NCBI RefSeq assembly: GCF_000711825.1
Contig: NZ_JONJ01000003.1
Coordinates: 124,001-188,000 of the forward strand
DNA from: [Clostridium] aminophilum DSM 10710
Lineage (GTDB): Bacteria; Bacillota; Clostridia; Lachnospirales; Lachnospiraceae
Reading direction: 5' to 3'
DNA length: 64,000 nt
Below are positions 51,685-60,418 of the stretch, piece after piece. The notes under the pieces were generated by a model that worked only from the letters and a program-made list of their open reading frames with translations, did no database searches and had not been told where the DNA came from. The stretch's first letter is position 1, and each line of letters opens with the position of its first letter. Made by a program: the position numbers and the translations under genes.

Positions 51685-52740
51685 ATGGCAAGAAAAGAGA
51701 AACAGCCGGTACATCATGTTCAGATGACAGATGGTAAACGTGCCATCATCTCACAGCTTCTCCAAGAATACGATATCGAAACAGCGGAGGACATTCAGGA
51801 TGCGCTAAAGGATCTGCTTGGCGGAACCATCAAAGAAATGATGGAAGCCGAAATGGATGAACACCTTGGCTACGGAAAATCTCAGCGTGTTGATCGCTCA
51901 GAGCATACGGATTATCGCAATGGAACAAAGCAGAAGCAGGTTAACACCAGCTACGGTTCTATGACCATTGAGGTTCCGCAGGATCGAGATTCAACTTACG
52001 AGCCGCAGATTGTAAAGAAACGCCAGAAGGATATCTCCAGTATCGATCAGAAGATCATCTCCATGTATGCCAAGGGTATGACAACTCGTCAGATCTCCGA
52101 TACTCTTATGGATATATATGGATTTGAGGCCTCTGAAAGCTTCATTTCAGACGTAACCGATAAACTCTTGCCGCAGATTGAAGAATGGCAGAACAGACCG
52201 TTAGATGAGATCTATCCGGTGGTTTACATCGATGCAATCCACTATTCTGTCAGGGACAATAACGTCATCCGAAAGCTTGCAGCATACGTTATTCTGGGCA
52301 TCAACCTTGAAGGCCGTAAGGAAGTCTTGACCATCGAAGTTGGTCAGACAGAAAGCGCCAAATACTGGTTATCTGTCCTGAATACCCTTAAAAATCGCGG
52401 TGTTCACGATATCATGATCATATGTGCAGATGGCCTGACAGGCATCAAAGATGCCATTTCAACCGCTTTCCCTCAGACAGAATACCAGCGTTGCATCGTA
52501 CATCAGGTACGTAACACCTTGAAATTTGTTGCAGACAAGGATCGTAAACCGTTTGCTGCTGATCTCAAAAAAATATATCATGCTCCGGATGAGACCAAAG
52601 CAGCTGAGATCCGGGATGAAGTCGAAGAAAAATGGAGCGAGAAGTATCCAACTGCTATGAGATCCTGGCGAACGAACTGGGATGCTATCACACCGATTTT
52701 TAAATTTTCAGCAGATGTTAGAACGGTCATCTATACCACT
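51685..52740 (+). pseudogene. IS256 transposase, 5' part (interrupted)
   Basis: From ATG 51685 (after AGGAGG) the frame gives ~352 residues of a mutator-type transposase, including YPVVYIDAIHYSVRDN (first catalytic Asp), IICADGLTGIKDAI (second Asp) and CIVHQVRNTLKFV. At TVIYTT the frame enters the RIT end and continues in foreign sequence to 52818. The remaining C terminus is at 56176. Before the interruption it was probably an active enzyme. Confidence 0.92.
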
Positions 52741-52820
52741 TATACCGATAAAAAAAATATGCCGATATTTGCTGAAACTACTGATAATTACTGCGTATTC
52801 AGAAAAATATCGGCATAAAT
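52738..52820 (+). repeat. RIT left inverted end
   Basis: Terminal ACTTATACCGATAAAA, then ATGCCGATATTT (52759-52770) and, inverted, AAATATCGGCAT (52805-52816), with CTGAA and TTCAG just inside each. The end is thus itself a palindrome, probably bound by two recombinase subunits or dimers. Confidence 0.85.
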
Positions 52821-52860
52821 TTTTGCATGATATATACTTGCCATAAGGAGGTATATTTCT

Positions 52861-54093
52861 ATGCATAGTGAAACTAAAATCCAAGAAATACTCAGAAAGA
52901 CTTTGGAGTCATTGAAAGAAAAAGAGTATAGTGAGGAAACCATTCGTCGATATAGGCGGAAATTTAATGTACTTAATAAGTTGGCGCAAAACTTGGATAT
53001 CCAAGAGCCCACTGATAAGCTGTTCAGTGAATATCTGAAAGACTGTAATAATGTATATACTGGTGAATTTTCAGTTTTAAAACAGCGGCAAAGAATCCGC
53101 GTTGTAAACCTGATCAGGTCTTTCATTGAAAATGGTGACGTAGATACTTCCAGAAAACCCGGGAATGCTGTTACCAACAGGATAAAATCTGAAAGATTAC
53201 GCACTGAATTAGACAAATACATTCGGTTATTAGTAGATGATGAAATACAACCTAATACCATATGCACATACAAACGCATTGTTGCATATCTTCTGCTTTA
53301 TTGCGAAGAAAAGTCGTACTCATCTGTTGAAGAATTAGGTCCCGGCGATATATGTGACTTTATACTATACCTTTATGATCATGGTTATTTCAAACCAACA
53401 ACAATCTCTAGCGGGCTATCAGGACTTAAAAGATTCCTATTACTTTATCCAGATATAAAAAATCTTACGATGGAGCTCCCATCACATCTTCCCAGAGAAC
53501 GAAAAATCATTGAAATATACAGCGAACCTGACATAGATGCTATTAATAAAGTATTGAATGATAACTGTATGACGAAGCGTGATAAGGCTATATGTCTGCT
53601 TCTTTTAGAAACAGGGCTAAGAGCAGTGGATGCATGCAATATAAAGCTGTCAGATATCGATTGGAGCAAAGAGATAATCTATATAAAACAACAGAAAACA
53701 GGGCATGCAATAAGCCTACCACTCCGCAAATCGTATGGAAATGCTATAGCGGACTATATACTAAACGAACGGCCTGATTGCAAATCTAAATATCTTTTTG
53801 TCCGGGCACTTGCACCATTTTCCCGTCTTGAGGGTGATGGCGCCTCTATTCGAGTAGTGCTCCAGAAGATGGAAAAGCTGGCTGGCATATCTAATGATGC
53901 AAGAAGTACTGGAAGCAGGACAACCAGGCATAACGCAGCTTCTGTGATGCTAAGGTCTGAAGTAACTATGGGCAATATCTCAGCAGTTTTAGGGCATCAT
54001 GATCCAAATGTAGTTTCTGTTTACCTTTCCACAGATGACAAGATCATGGCATCCTGCACGCTCCCCCTTCCAGGAGGTGTAAGCCATGAATAA
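52861..54093 (+). CDS. RIT tyrosine recombinase A
   Basis: A 410-residue tyrosine recombinase: an N-terminal core-binding region, box I ETGLRAVDACNIKLSDID (catalytic Arg), box II TTRHNAAS (His in RHN) and the C-terminal GHHDPNVVSVYLS with nucleophile Tyr. TAAGGAGG lies 11 bp before the start. It overlaps the second recombinase by 8 bp. In RIT elements all three proteins are thought to act together in recombining the ends. Confidence 0.88.
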   Translation: MHSETKIQEILRKTLESLKEKEYSEETIRRYRRKFNVLNKLAQNLDIQEPTDKLFSEYLKDCNNVYTGEFSVLKQRQRIRVVNLIRSFIENGDVDTSRKPGNAVTNRIKSERLRTELDKYIRLLVDDEIQPNTICTYKRIVAYLLLYCEEKSYSSVEELGPGDICDFILYLYDHGYFKPTTISSGLSGLKRFLLLYPDIKNLTMELPSHLPRERKIIEIYSEPDIDAINKVLNDNCMTKRDKAICLLLLETGLRAVDACNIKLSDIDWSKEIIYIKQQKTGHAISLPLRKSYGNAIADYILNERPDCKSKYLFVRALAPFSRLEGDGASIRVVLQKMEKLAGISNDARSTGSRTTRHNAASVMLRSEVTMGNISAVLGHHDPNVVSVYLSTDDKIMASCTLPLPGGVSHE

Positions 54094-55048
54094 ATCATTA
54101 ACTGAGCTAATAGACGATTTTGTAAACTATAAAAGACATAATGGTTATGTTTACGTATCAGCAGAATACCATCTTATGAAATATGCAGAGTATACTTCTG
54201 CCAACTTTCCTGATGAAAATGTCCCAAGCAAGACATCCATAAACTCATTCTTGAAGGAACATTCACATACCCCGGGCACTTTGTATAATCTAGCAGCATT
54301 TCTTCGGGAGTTTTCAAGGTATCTCATCAGTATTGGGTATACAGATGCATATATCATCCCCTACAAAAAGGTTCCATTACCGACACCTGTTCAGCCATAT
54401 CTGTTTACCGAAGCAGAAATATCTGTATTTTTCATGGCTTGTGATAGTATGCCATATGATTGTCATGTACCAAAAAGAAATATAGTTTTCCCAGCAATGT
54501 ACAGACTTATGTACTGTTGCGGCCTCCGCTGTAAAGAAGCGCGTACACTTAAGTGTGAAAATGTGGTGTTGAATCATAACTATATCGACATTCTGCAGTC
54601 TAAAGGTCCTAAAAGCAGGCGCATTTTTATTTCTGATGAATTATCTCATTATCTTGCTTCTTATAACGAATCGGTTAATAGATTGCTCCCAAACCGAGTA
54701 TACTTCTTTCCATCAAGAGGTGATTCCCCATATAGTTCCGAATCAGTAGAAAACACTTTTCTTAAGATATGGTACACAGCATTTCCAGAGAAACAGGGAA
54801 ATGGAGTAAGCATTAGAGCGTATGATCTCCGACATCATTTCGCCTACGCAAATATGAACCGATGGCTGAAAGAAGGAAAAGATGTAAATGCCATGCTTCC
54901 ATATCTCATGCGTTATATGGGACATCAGGACATTGAAAGCACTCTTTACTATTTCCATCTGGTTCCTGAGATATACCGAGAAATCATTGAAAAATCATCC
55001 TTTTTTGAAGACTTATTACCGGAGGTGACTGATAATGATCAAGAATAG
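54086..55048 (+). CDS. RIT tyrosine recombinase B
   Basis: A 320-residue recombinase: CCGLRCKEARTLKCENV (Arg), YDLRHHFAYANM (HxxR-type box II) and GHQDIESTLYYFHL (Tyr). Its ribosome site GGAGGTG lies in the end of the first recombinase gene, so translation is coupled. It overlaps the third by 14 bp. Confidence 0.88.
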   Translation: MNKSLTELIDDFVNYKRHNGYVYVSAEYHLMKYAEYTSANFPDENVPSKTSINSFLKEHSHTPGTLYNLAAFLREFSRYLISIGYTDAYIIPYKKVPLPTPVQPYLFTEAEISVFFMACDSMPYDCHVPKRNIVFPAMYRLMYCCGLRCKEARTLKCENVVLNHNYIDILQSKGPKSRRIFISDELSHYLASYNESVNRLLPNRVYFFPSRGDSPYSSESVENTFLKIWYTAFPEKQGNGVSIRAYDLRHHFAYANMNRWLKEGKDVNAMLPYLMRYMGHQDIESTLYYFHLVPEIYREIIEKSSFFEDLLPEVTDNDQE

Positions 55049-56066
55049 AACAGCAGATGCTGATAGTGCGTTTTTCTGGAATAACGCATCAGATTTTTTA
55101 AATAAAGAATTACCTACAATACGTCAGAAAAGCAACAATACTATTGAGACTTACAGAAGATCGCTGAACTCTTACATAGACTATCTTGAAGCTGAAAAAT
55201 CAATAAAACGCAAAGACATTTGTTATAAGGACTTTAATAAGAATAATCTTAAAGATTATCTTGTATATATGAAGGACATTCAGAAGCTTAGTGCAAAGAC
55301 CTGCAATTTAAGAATCACTGCAATACGCGCACTTCTATCTTATGCTGCAGATGAATCAGTGGATATAACAGCCATCTATGTTAACTCCAAAGCAATAAAA
55401 GGACTGTCTGTGACGGAGCATGAAATTGAATACTTTGAAAAAGCTCAGCTAAAAGAATTATTATCGGCTCCATCAGAAGATGCCAGGATTGGACGAAGAA
55501 ATCGGATGATCCTAATAATAGGATATGATGCAGCCCTGCGTGTAAGCGAACTGATAAACTTAAAAGTGTCATCACTCCATCTTGACGCAGAAGTGCCATA
55601 TGTGACAGTTTTGGGGAAAGGACAGAAATATAGAAACATCCCCTTAATGAATAAGACTACCCGACATTTATACAACTATCTCAAGGAATTTCACAAAGAT
55701 AAAAGAGTGGATAATCCTTTGTTTTATACGACCACTCACGGTGTAATACATGCCCTTTCTGAAGATGCGATTCAAAATGTTCTAAAAAAATATGCTGATA
55801 TTTCCAGAAAGAAAGTGATGATGCCAGAAAAAGTTCATTTCCACATGTTCAGGAAAACAAGAGCTATGGACTTGTATCAGGCAGGTTGCCCGCTATCATA
55901 TATCCAACAGCTACTAGGTCATGAGAGCGTATCGACCACAACAGGATTCTATGCATTTGCAACCTTAAAAACACTTGCAGAATCAATAGAAAAGGCCAAT
56001 CCATCCGGTAATGAAGAGAAGATTTGGAAAAACAAATCCATTATGAAGCAGCTATACAGGCTATAA
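55035..56066 (+). CDS. RIT tyrosine recombinase C
   Basis: A 343-residue recombinase with a SAM-like N-terminal domain, box I YDAALRVSELINLKV (Arg), box II FHMFRKTRAMDLY and GHESVSTTTGFYAF (Tyr). GGAGGTG precedes its start within the second gene. The right inverted end begins at once after the stop. Confidence 0.88.
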   Translation: MIKNRTADADSAFFWNNASDFLNKELPTIRQKSNNTIETYRRSLNSYIDYLEAEKSIKRKDICYKDFNKNNLKDYLVYMKDIQKLSAKTCNLRITAIRALLSYAADESVDITAIYVNSKAIKGLSVTEHEIEYFEKAQLKELLSAPSEDARIGRRNRMILIIGYDAALRVSELINLKVSSLHLDAEVPYVTVLGKGQKYRNIPLMNKTTRHLYNYLKEFHKDKRVDNPLFYTTTHGVIHALSEDAIQNVLKKYADISRKKVMMPEKVHFHMFRKTRAMDLYQAGCPLSYIQQLLGHESVSTTTGFYAFATLKTLAESIEKANPSGNEEKIWKNKSIMKQLYRL

Positions 56067-56067
56067 A

Positions 56068-56150
56068 AACTATGCCGATATTTTTCTGAATCCCAAGTGA
56101 ACTTCAACATTTTCAGTAAATATCGGCATAATTATTTTATCGGTATAAGT
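56068..56150 (-). repeat. RIT right inverted end
   Basis: Inverted counterpart of 52738-52820: ATGCCGATATTT (56072-56083), TTCTGAAT, TTTTCAG, AAATATCGGCAT (56118-56129), and TTTTATCGGTATAAGT (56135-56150). Outer and inner blocks match the left end closely, the middle ~25 bases differ. Confidence 0.85.
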
Positions 56151-56175
56151 AGTACTATAACGATATCGTCATAGT

Positions 56176-56379
56176 ACCACCAATGCCATTGAAAGCCTAA
56201 ATTCTACATACCGTAAGCTGAACCGCCAGAGAAGCGTATTTCCGAGTGATCAGGCACTTCTGAAAGCTCTGTATCTGTCCACTTTCGAAGCAACAAAGAA
56301 GTGGTCTATGCCGATCCGGAACTGGGGCCAGGTCTACGGAGAAATGGCCATCATGTACGAGAGCAGGATGCCTGAATAA
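56176..56379 (+). pseudogene. IS256 transposase, 3' part
   Basis: The frame TTNAIESLNSTYRKLNRQRS, VFPSDQALLKALYLST and IRNWGQVYGEMAIMYESRMPE completes the transposase begun at 51685, with the last catalytic Glu in NAIESLN. It lies directly right of the RIT element. Confidence 0.92.
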
Positions 56380-56552
56380 GGCTATAGAAACTTCAGACGC
56401 AAATAAATGGGATGGTCAAAACGGCCAGCCTTATTGACATGCGCTCTGCTGTTTGGTAATAGTAAGTCAAGAGCCGGTCAGCATCATACGTGCTCACCGG
56501 CTCAACCTTTAACATCATAGAAGGCTATTTACAGAAAAAATTTCACACTCTC

Positions 56553-56938
56553 ACCGCAGGATTGCACCTGATTCCAAAAATTCTAATAACGCGCCATCGC
56601 AAAAACGCTCTGCTCTTACAGCGCCTAACAAGAGTGCTAATATAGCTTGTGCATCCAAATTAGAAACATCTGCTTCTTGCATTGATCGAATGTCCCATTC
56701 TAGCCCATTGGATTCAAGTATCGCACCATAATTATGGAATTCCATATCCGGATTCTGTTTATCAAATTTTATAAATAGCTTCTTCTAATTCAAGGACGCA
56801 CTTTGAATAAATAACAAACGGAAACTGAATTGGATGTTCTGAAGTCCCGTCATTATCATGATCTGCAATCCATTTTCCGAAGCTATCATCTTTGATTACC
56901 GGAATAAACCTAGTCAAATCTTTAAATTTGCTTTTCAT
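56553..56938 (-). pseudogene. DUF6508-like gene, frameshifted and truncated by IS256
   Basis: On the minus strand ATG at 56938 starts MKSKFKDLTRFIPVIKDD, continues to ELEEAIYK, then one extra A shifts the frame. The next frame continues KFDKQNPDMEFHNYGAIL and ends LLGAVRAERFCDGALLEFL, a DUF6508-like C-terminal block, before running into the IS256 duplication. Family function is unknown. Both the shift and the insertion make it non-functional. Confidence 0.7.
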
Positions 56939-57398
56939 AACGTGCTCCTACTTTATTTGGCTATCAGTGCTATAATCCATCTAATGGAATTATAAACCCA
57001 TTACTATACTGATAAGTAATGATCTTTTTTGACTTTTCAGATTCACTTTTCCGTTTATGCTCTTCGAATTAGCCCGTTAGTAAGGAAAATCAGTTTCTTC
57101 ATGCTTTTGAATGTAGAATATAATCAAAGGGAATCCCGCGGTTGTTGGCGAAAGCTGATGGCTGCGGGATTTTTTTTGATAGTATCGTTGTTGTCGGATG
57201 TATATATAGGAAAAAGATCAATCTGACTGAAAAAAGATATGTATAGACAATATATGTAAAATAAACAAGATAATGCACTTATTTTTTTTGTTTTTTTGGC
57301 GAATTTAATCTAAAGTGAGACAGTATAAAGCGCAATTTTGAATATGGGATTCTCGTTAATGTTGAGACTGAAAAAGTAATCAAAAAGGGTCAAGAGAT
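56939..57398 (+). other. Non-coding gap with one terminator
   Basis: AT-rich. The only clear signal is AATCCCGC (57132) pairing with GCGGGATT (57171), followed by a run of T: a terminator, although no gene precedes it on this strand. The 65-residue frame at 57029 runs through the hairpin and has no ribosome site, so I do not call it. Confidence 0.7.
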
Positions 57399-58052
57399 AT
57401 GGGAGTATTCAAGGATAGGGTTGATATCAACAATAAAACAGCAGAAGAAAAGAATATGAAAGAATTGGCGGATATATGCAGAAAATCTTTTACTTCACCG
57501 GATTCTGACATGCTTCTAAAAAAATTACTTATAGGTGAAGTGAGTGATACAGATAAGAGGCATCATGAAAAACATGATTTATGCTCAGGCTGTAAGTCTG
57601 ATTCTGAAACGGAAAAAAGAATTTGCAGATGCATGTATTATTACGATAAAAATCCATCAATATGCGAAGGTTGTAATTTGCCTAGAAGGTGGAAAAATAT
57701 CGGAGACATCGAGGTCACGGAATATGAGATCCCTACTGAACAAGTGATGGAGGGCATAGGTGGGATGGACCTTATCCTTGATGGAAAATATGCTGCAGAA
57801 ATAAAGAAGCCATATAGTAAAGAAACGCTTGTTCGGATGCTTGCGGAAATCTTAACGTATACGATTGGTTCAAAATATAAACCGGCGATAGCGTTGTTTG
57901 AAGGAAGCTATCAGTGGGAATCTTTTAAGAAACACAGTGGAGAGGATTCACTTGCGGAGATACTAAAACATGTAGCTGTCTTTCAGGTGTCTGTTGAGTA
58001 CGAGGATAACTTGGCAAAATATCGGATATTTGAGATTGCCGGTAAGAGATGA
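57399..58052 (+). CDS. Cys-rich protein with PD-(D/E)XK nuclease-like core
   Basis: A 217-residue protein I do not recognise as a named family. Residues 62-92 hold six Cys (CSGC, CRC, CEGC), a likely zinc site. Residues 118-137 (EGIGGMDLILDGKYAAEIKKP) give E118, D124 and E134-I-K136, the PD-(D/E)XK order, followed by a helix with LVRMLAEILTYTI. The strands after (KPAIALFEG, VAVFQVSVEY) fit that fold. It starts a three-gene AT-rich cluster before Xis and Int. Nuclease activity is inference. Confidence 0.6.
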   Translation: MGVFKDRVDINNKTAEEKNMKELADICRKSFTSPDSDMLLKKLLIGEVSDTDKRHHEKHDLCSGCKSDSETEKRICRCMYYYDKNPSICEGCNLPRRWKNIGDIEVTEYEIPTEQVMEGIGGMDLILDGKYAAEIKKPYSKETLVRMLAEILTYTIGSKYKPAIALFEGSYQWESFKKHSGEDSLAEILKHVAVFQVSVEYEDNLAKYRIFEIAGKR

Positions 58053-58069
58053 AATAAAAGGGGTTCAAG

Positions 58070-59026
58070 ATGTTTTGTAAAGAATGTGGTAAGGCTCTTA
58101 AGGATGGATCGCTTTTTTGCCCTTTTTGTGGAACTTCGACAGGATTAGAAACTGAGAATAAATCATTTGATCCGTTGAACACTTTAGAAACGAAACAAAT
58201 GGGAGATTGGCTTGGAAATCATGAAACAGATAAAAAGAAGGCAAATTTTGGTGCAAGAACAATTAAAATCACAATATTCATACTTGTTCTTCTTTTACTT
58301 TTGATTTGGGCTATTTTGGCTACTATAATGTCACTAAAAGATAAATATGAAGTAAATTTGAAAGCTTATACTATGGTTTTGATTGAAAGTAATGATAAAG
58401 CAAACGACAAAGAGTTCATCGAAGAACTGGAGAGATTTTTGGAAAAACCTGCCCCATTGTTTTTGTCAGATACAGATAAGATGATTCTTGATGAGCTGCG
58501 AAAGGTAGTTGCTAATTATAAAGCACAGGGGAAAGAAAAAAACAATAATTATACAAATAGAAATGATCATACAGTAGATCAAAGCATAGAGGCAGTAATA
58601 GGCGAAAATGATAATTATGAGGAAAGAACCAATAAAACAATAGAGATGAAAACTCCTGAAAAAAACAAAAAAAGTACAACTGTGAAAGCGAAACCGAATG
58701 ATAGGGAGGACAGGAAATCCAACGGCGCCTATGAAGGTTCACGAATAAGTGTGGAACCAACAGAATATTATATTTTTCCTGAAAGTTCGAAAAGATTGTT
58801 GACAGAAGCGGACTTGACGGGATTATCAAATGATGAACTTAGAAAAGGAAGAAATGAAATTGCTGCAAGATATGGACGGAGATTCAAGGATAAAGAATTG
58901 CAGGCTTATTTTGATTCTCAGTCATGGTATGAAGGCATTATTGATCCAGATAAGTTCGATATTGACATAACGTTAAATAAGATTGAGAAGAAAAATATGG
59001 AATTTATCAAAGCGCACGAAAAATAA
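58070..59026 (+). CDS. Zinc-ribbon membrane protein with C-terminal YARHG domain
   Basis: A 318-residue protein: N-terminal zinc ribbon (C3-x2-C6 ... C17-x2-C20), one membrane helix near residues 64-88, a charged linker rich in Asn, Lys and Glu, and a C-terminal YARHG domain (LSNDELRKGRNEIAARYGRRF, YFDSQSWYEG). The linker and YARHG part are probably outside the cell. It starts 17 bp after the nuclease-like gene, so they share a transcript. Confidence 0.8.
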   Translation: MFCKECGKALKDGSLFCPFCGTSTGLETENKSFDPLNTLETKQMGDWLGNHETDKKKANFGARTIKITIFILVLLLLLIWAILATIMSLKDKYEVNLKAYTMVLIESNDKANDKEFIEELERFLEKPAPLFLSDTDKMILDELRKVVANYKAQGKEKNNNYTNRNDHTVDQSIEAVIGENDNYEERTNKTIEMKTPEKNKKSTTVKAKPNDREDRKSNGAYEGSRISVEPTEYYIFPESSKRLLTEADLTGLSNDELRKGRNEIAARYGRRFKDKELQAYFDSQSWYEGIIDPDKFDIDITLNKIEKKNMEFIKAHEK

Positions 59027-59108
59027 TAGATACATCCGGAATAAGAGAATTTGACATGGAAACTTCATTATTAGGGAATTCTGGAATTAGATATGGGAGG
59101 TGGCCGTT

Positions 59109-59861
59109 ATGGTTTGCCAAAAGTGTGGAGCAGAAATAGATGATGATTCAAAATTCTGTATGTTTTGTGGGCAAAAGATTGAGGCTACACCTCAAGAAGA
59201 ATATTGTAATAAATGTGGGGAAGAAGTTGACGAGAATAACTTAAATAGTAGCTGTTCATCTGAAACTGTAAACCAGGGCAGTTTGAGCTATGATTTTTTT
59301 ATCAAATTAAAAAGTGGACTTAAAAAAGTAATTACATATATCAAAAAAAACAAAGCCGCAAAGCTGATTATTCTAACAGTAGCTATAATTCTAATCGTAA
59401 TAAGTTTTCGCACATTAATGACTCGGCAAAATATTAAACAAGGATATTTTGCTGGGGCAAAATGGGGGGATAGTAAACAAATCACACTAGAAAAAATAGA
59501 GAACATGTATAAAGCAAATATGCGTATAGAAAAAGAACGTGTCTGTGGATATGTTTACGACTTTGAGGGTATAAAAGGCCTTGATTGTTGGGTATCTGCT
59601 GATTGCTACAAAGATGTGGGATTGAGTTCAGTTTTTCTAACCGCAGACCAAAAAGAAGATGGAGTATCTTATACTATTAGACTTAAACATTTTAAGGATA
59701 TAGTCAAACTATATGTAGAAAGATATGGGGAGCCCGAGTATTACAGCACTGCATATATAACATCTTACTCTTGGAAAACAGAAGCAAGTTCGATAACGGT
59801 ATCCGACTTTAGTTATAAAGGGGATGAGTATTTAAAGATTAACTATTATGATAGATTTTAA
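59109..59861 (+). CDS. Zinc-ribbon membrane protein, unknown external domain
   Basis: A 250-residue protein with two N-terminal CxxC pairs as a zinc ribbon (CQKCG and CMFCG), a third CNKCG, a membrane helix near residues 88-108, and a ~140-residue external domain (GAKWGDSKQITLEKIENMYK, WVSADCYKDVGLS) that I do not recognise. GGGAGG before 59109 fixes the start. It resembles the previous protein in plan but not in the C-terminal domain. A terminator follows. Confidence 0.75.
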   Translation: MVCQKCGAEIDDDSKFCMFCGQKIEATPQEEYCNKCGEEVDENNLNSSCSSETVNQGSLSYDFFIKLKSGLKKVITYIKKNKAAKLIILTVAIILIVISFRTLMTRQNIKQGYFAGAKWGDSKQITLEKIENMYKANMRIEKERVCGYVYDFEGIKGLDCWVSADCYKDVGLSSVFLTADQKEDGVSYTIRLKHFKDIVKLYVERYGEPEYYSTAYITSYSWKTEASSITVSDFSYKGDEYLKINYYDRF

Positions 59862-59946
59862 TCGAATGGGAACAGCTTATATCTTATAGGCGTGTTGCTA
59901 ACTGAATTGAACCTGCTGCCAGTATCCGTATCTTTTGGTAAGGCGC

Positions 59947-59986
59947 GACGCTACATGGAACGATGATTTCCGTGTGGCGTCTTTTT
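59947..59986 (+). terminator. Terminator of the zinc-ribbon cluster
   Basis: GACGCTACATGG pairs with CCGTGTGGCGTC (12 bp with two wobbles), then TTTTT. It separates the three-gene cluster from xis. Confidence 0.85.
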
Positions 59987-60073
59987 GTGTGATCAGATGC
60001 GAAATCCAAAAGTCGTGTTTTTTCCAAAGAGGTAGAGGAAGACAACCATTTCATTTAGGAAGGGGGAAACATG

Positions 60074-60304
60074 ATGACCTTGATTTCAGATCGAGACGCG
60101 CAGAAGGAGCCAGAAAGGGTGCCGATTTACGAGAAGGTGACATTGACCATTCGGGAGGCGGCAGAGTATTCGAACATTGGGATCAATCGGCTGGAGAATA
60201 TGTTGCGGATGCCGAGGTGTCCGTTTGTGCTGTATGTGGGAAAAAAGAAGTTGGTGAAGAGGAAGGAGTTTGAAAAGTTCTTGTCAGAAACTATCCAGTT
60301 ATGA
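60074..60304 (+). CDS. xis: Tn916-type excisionase
   Basis: A 76-residue Xis-like protein: VTLTIREAAEYSNIGINRLENML then CPFVLYVGKKKLVKRKEFEKFL, the winged-helix excisionase of Tn916-type elements, which bends DNA to help Int excise. GGGGGAAAC precedes two ATGs (60071, 60074). A terminator sits between it and int, so the two may be separately expressed. Confidence 0.9.
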   Translation: MTLISDRDAQKEPERVPIYEKVTLTIREAAEYSNIGINRLENMLRMPRCPFVLYVGKKKLVKRKEFEKFLSETIQL

Positions 60305-60355
60305 GCGGCGCATTCAGGGAGTTTAGCAAAATCCGGATTGCTGATTGAAAAAGGT

Positions 60356-60400
60356 GCCCCCTTTGTAGTACAATGTTTGTTGCTATTCTGGGGGCTTTTT
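60356..60400 (+). terminator. Terminator between xis and int
   Basis: GCCCCC (60356-60361) and GGGGGC (60390-60395) followed by TTTTT, with a long loop. It is only ~20 bp before the int start. Confidence 0.65.
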
Positions 60401-60418
60401 AAAGAAAAGAGCCGTTAG

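Larger units (their letters stand above)
52738..56174 (+). mobile_element. RIT (recombinase in trio) element
   Basis: About 3.4 kb with three overlapping tyrosine recombinase genes and nothing else, bounded by ~80 bp inverted ends. ACTTATACCGATAAAA (52738) is mirrored by TTTTATCGGTATAAGT (56135-56150). Removing it rejoins TACCAC of the IS256 frame. The right side carries ~24 extra bases (ending in an ACGATATCGT-centred palindrome) not in the left, as expected for recombinases that leave asymmetric junctions. Exact ends are uncertain by a few bases. Confidence 0.85.
51606..56552 (+). mobile_element. IS256-family insertion sequence, split by a RIT element
   Basis: Imperfect inverted ends GAGAGTGTGA-n-TCTGTAAA (51606-51630) and TTTACAGA-n-TTTCACACTCTC (56528-56552) are flanked by the same 8 bp, ACCGCAGG, at 51598-51605 and 56553-56560: a target duplication. 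The transposase lies inside and is interrupted by a 3.4 kb recombinase-bearing element. The duplication shows IS256 inserted after whatever joined the IS21-like end to the DUF6508 gene. Confidence 0.9.

Noticed and set aside
57029-57226. 65-residue frame upstream of the nuclease-like gene
   Set aside because: It crosses a clear terminator hairpin and lacks a ribosome site.
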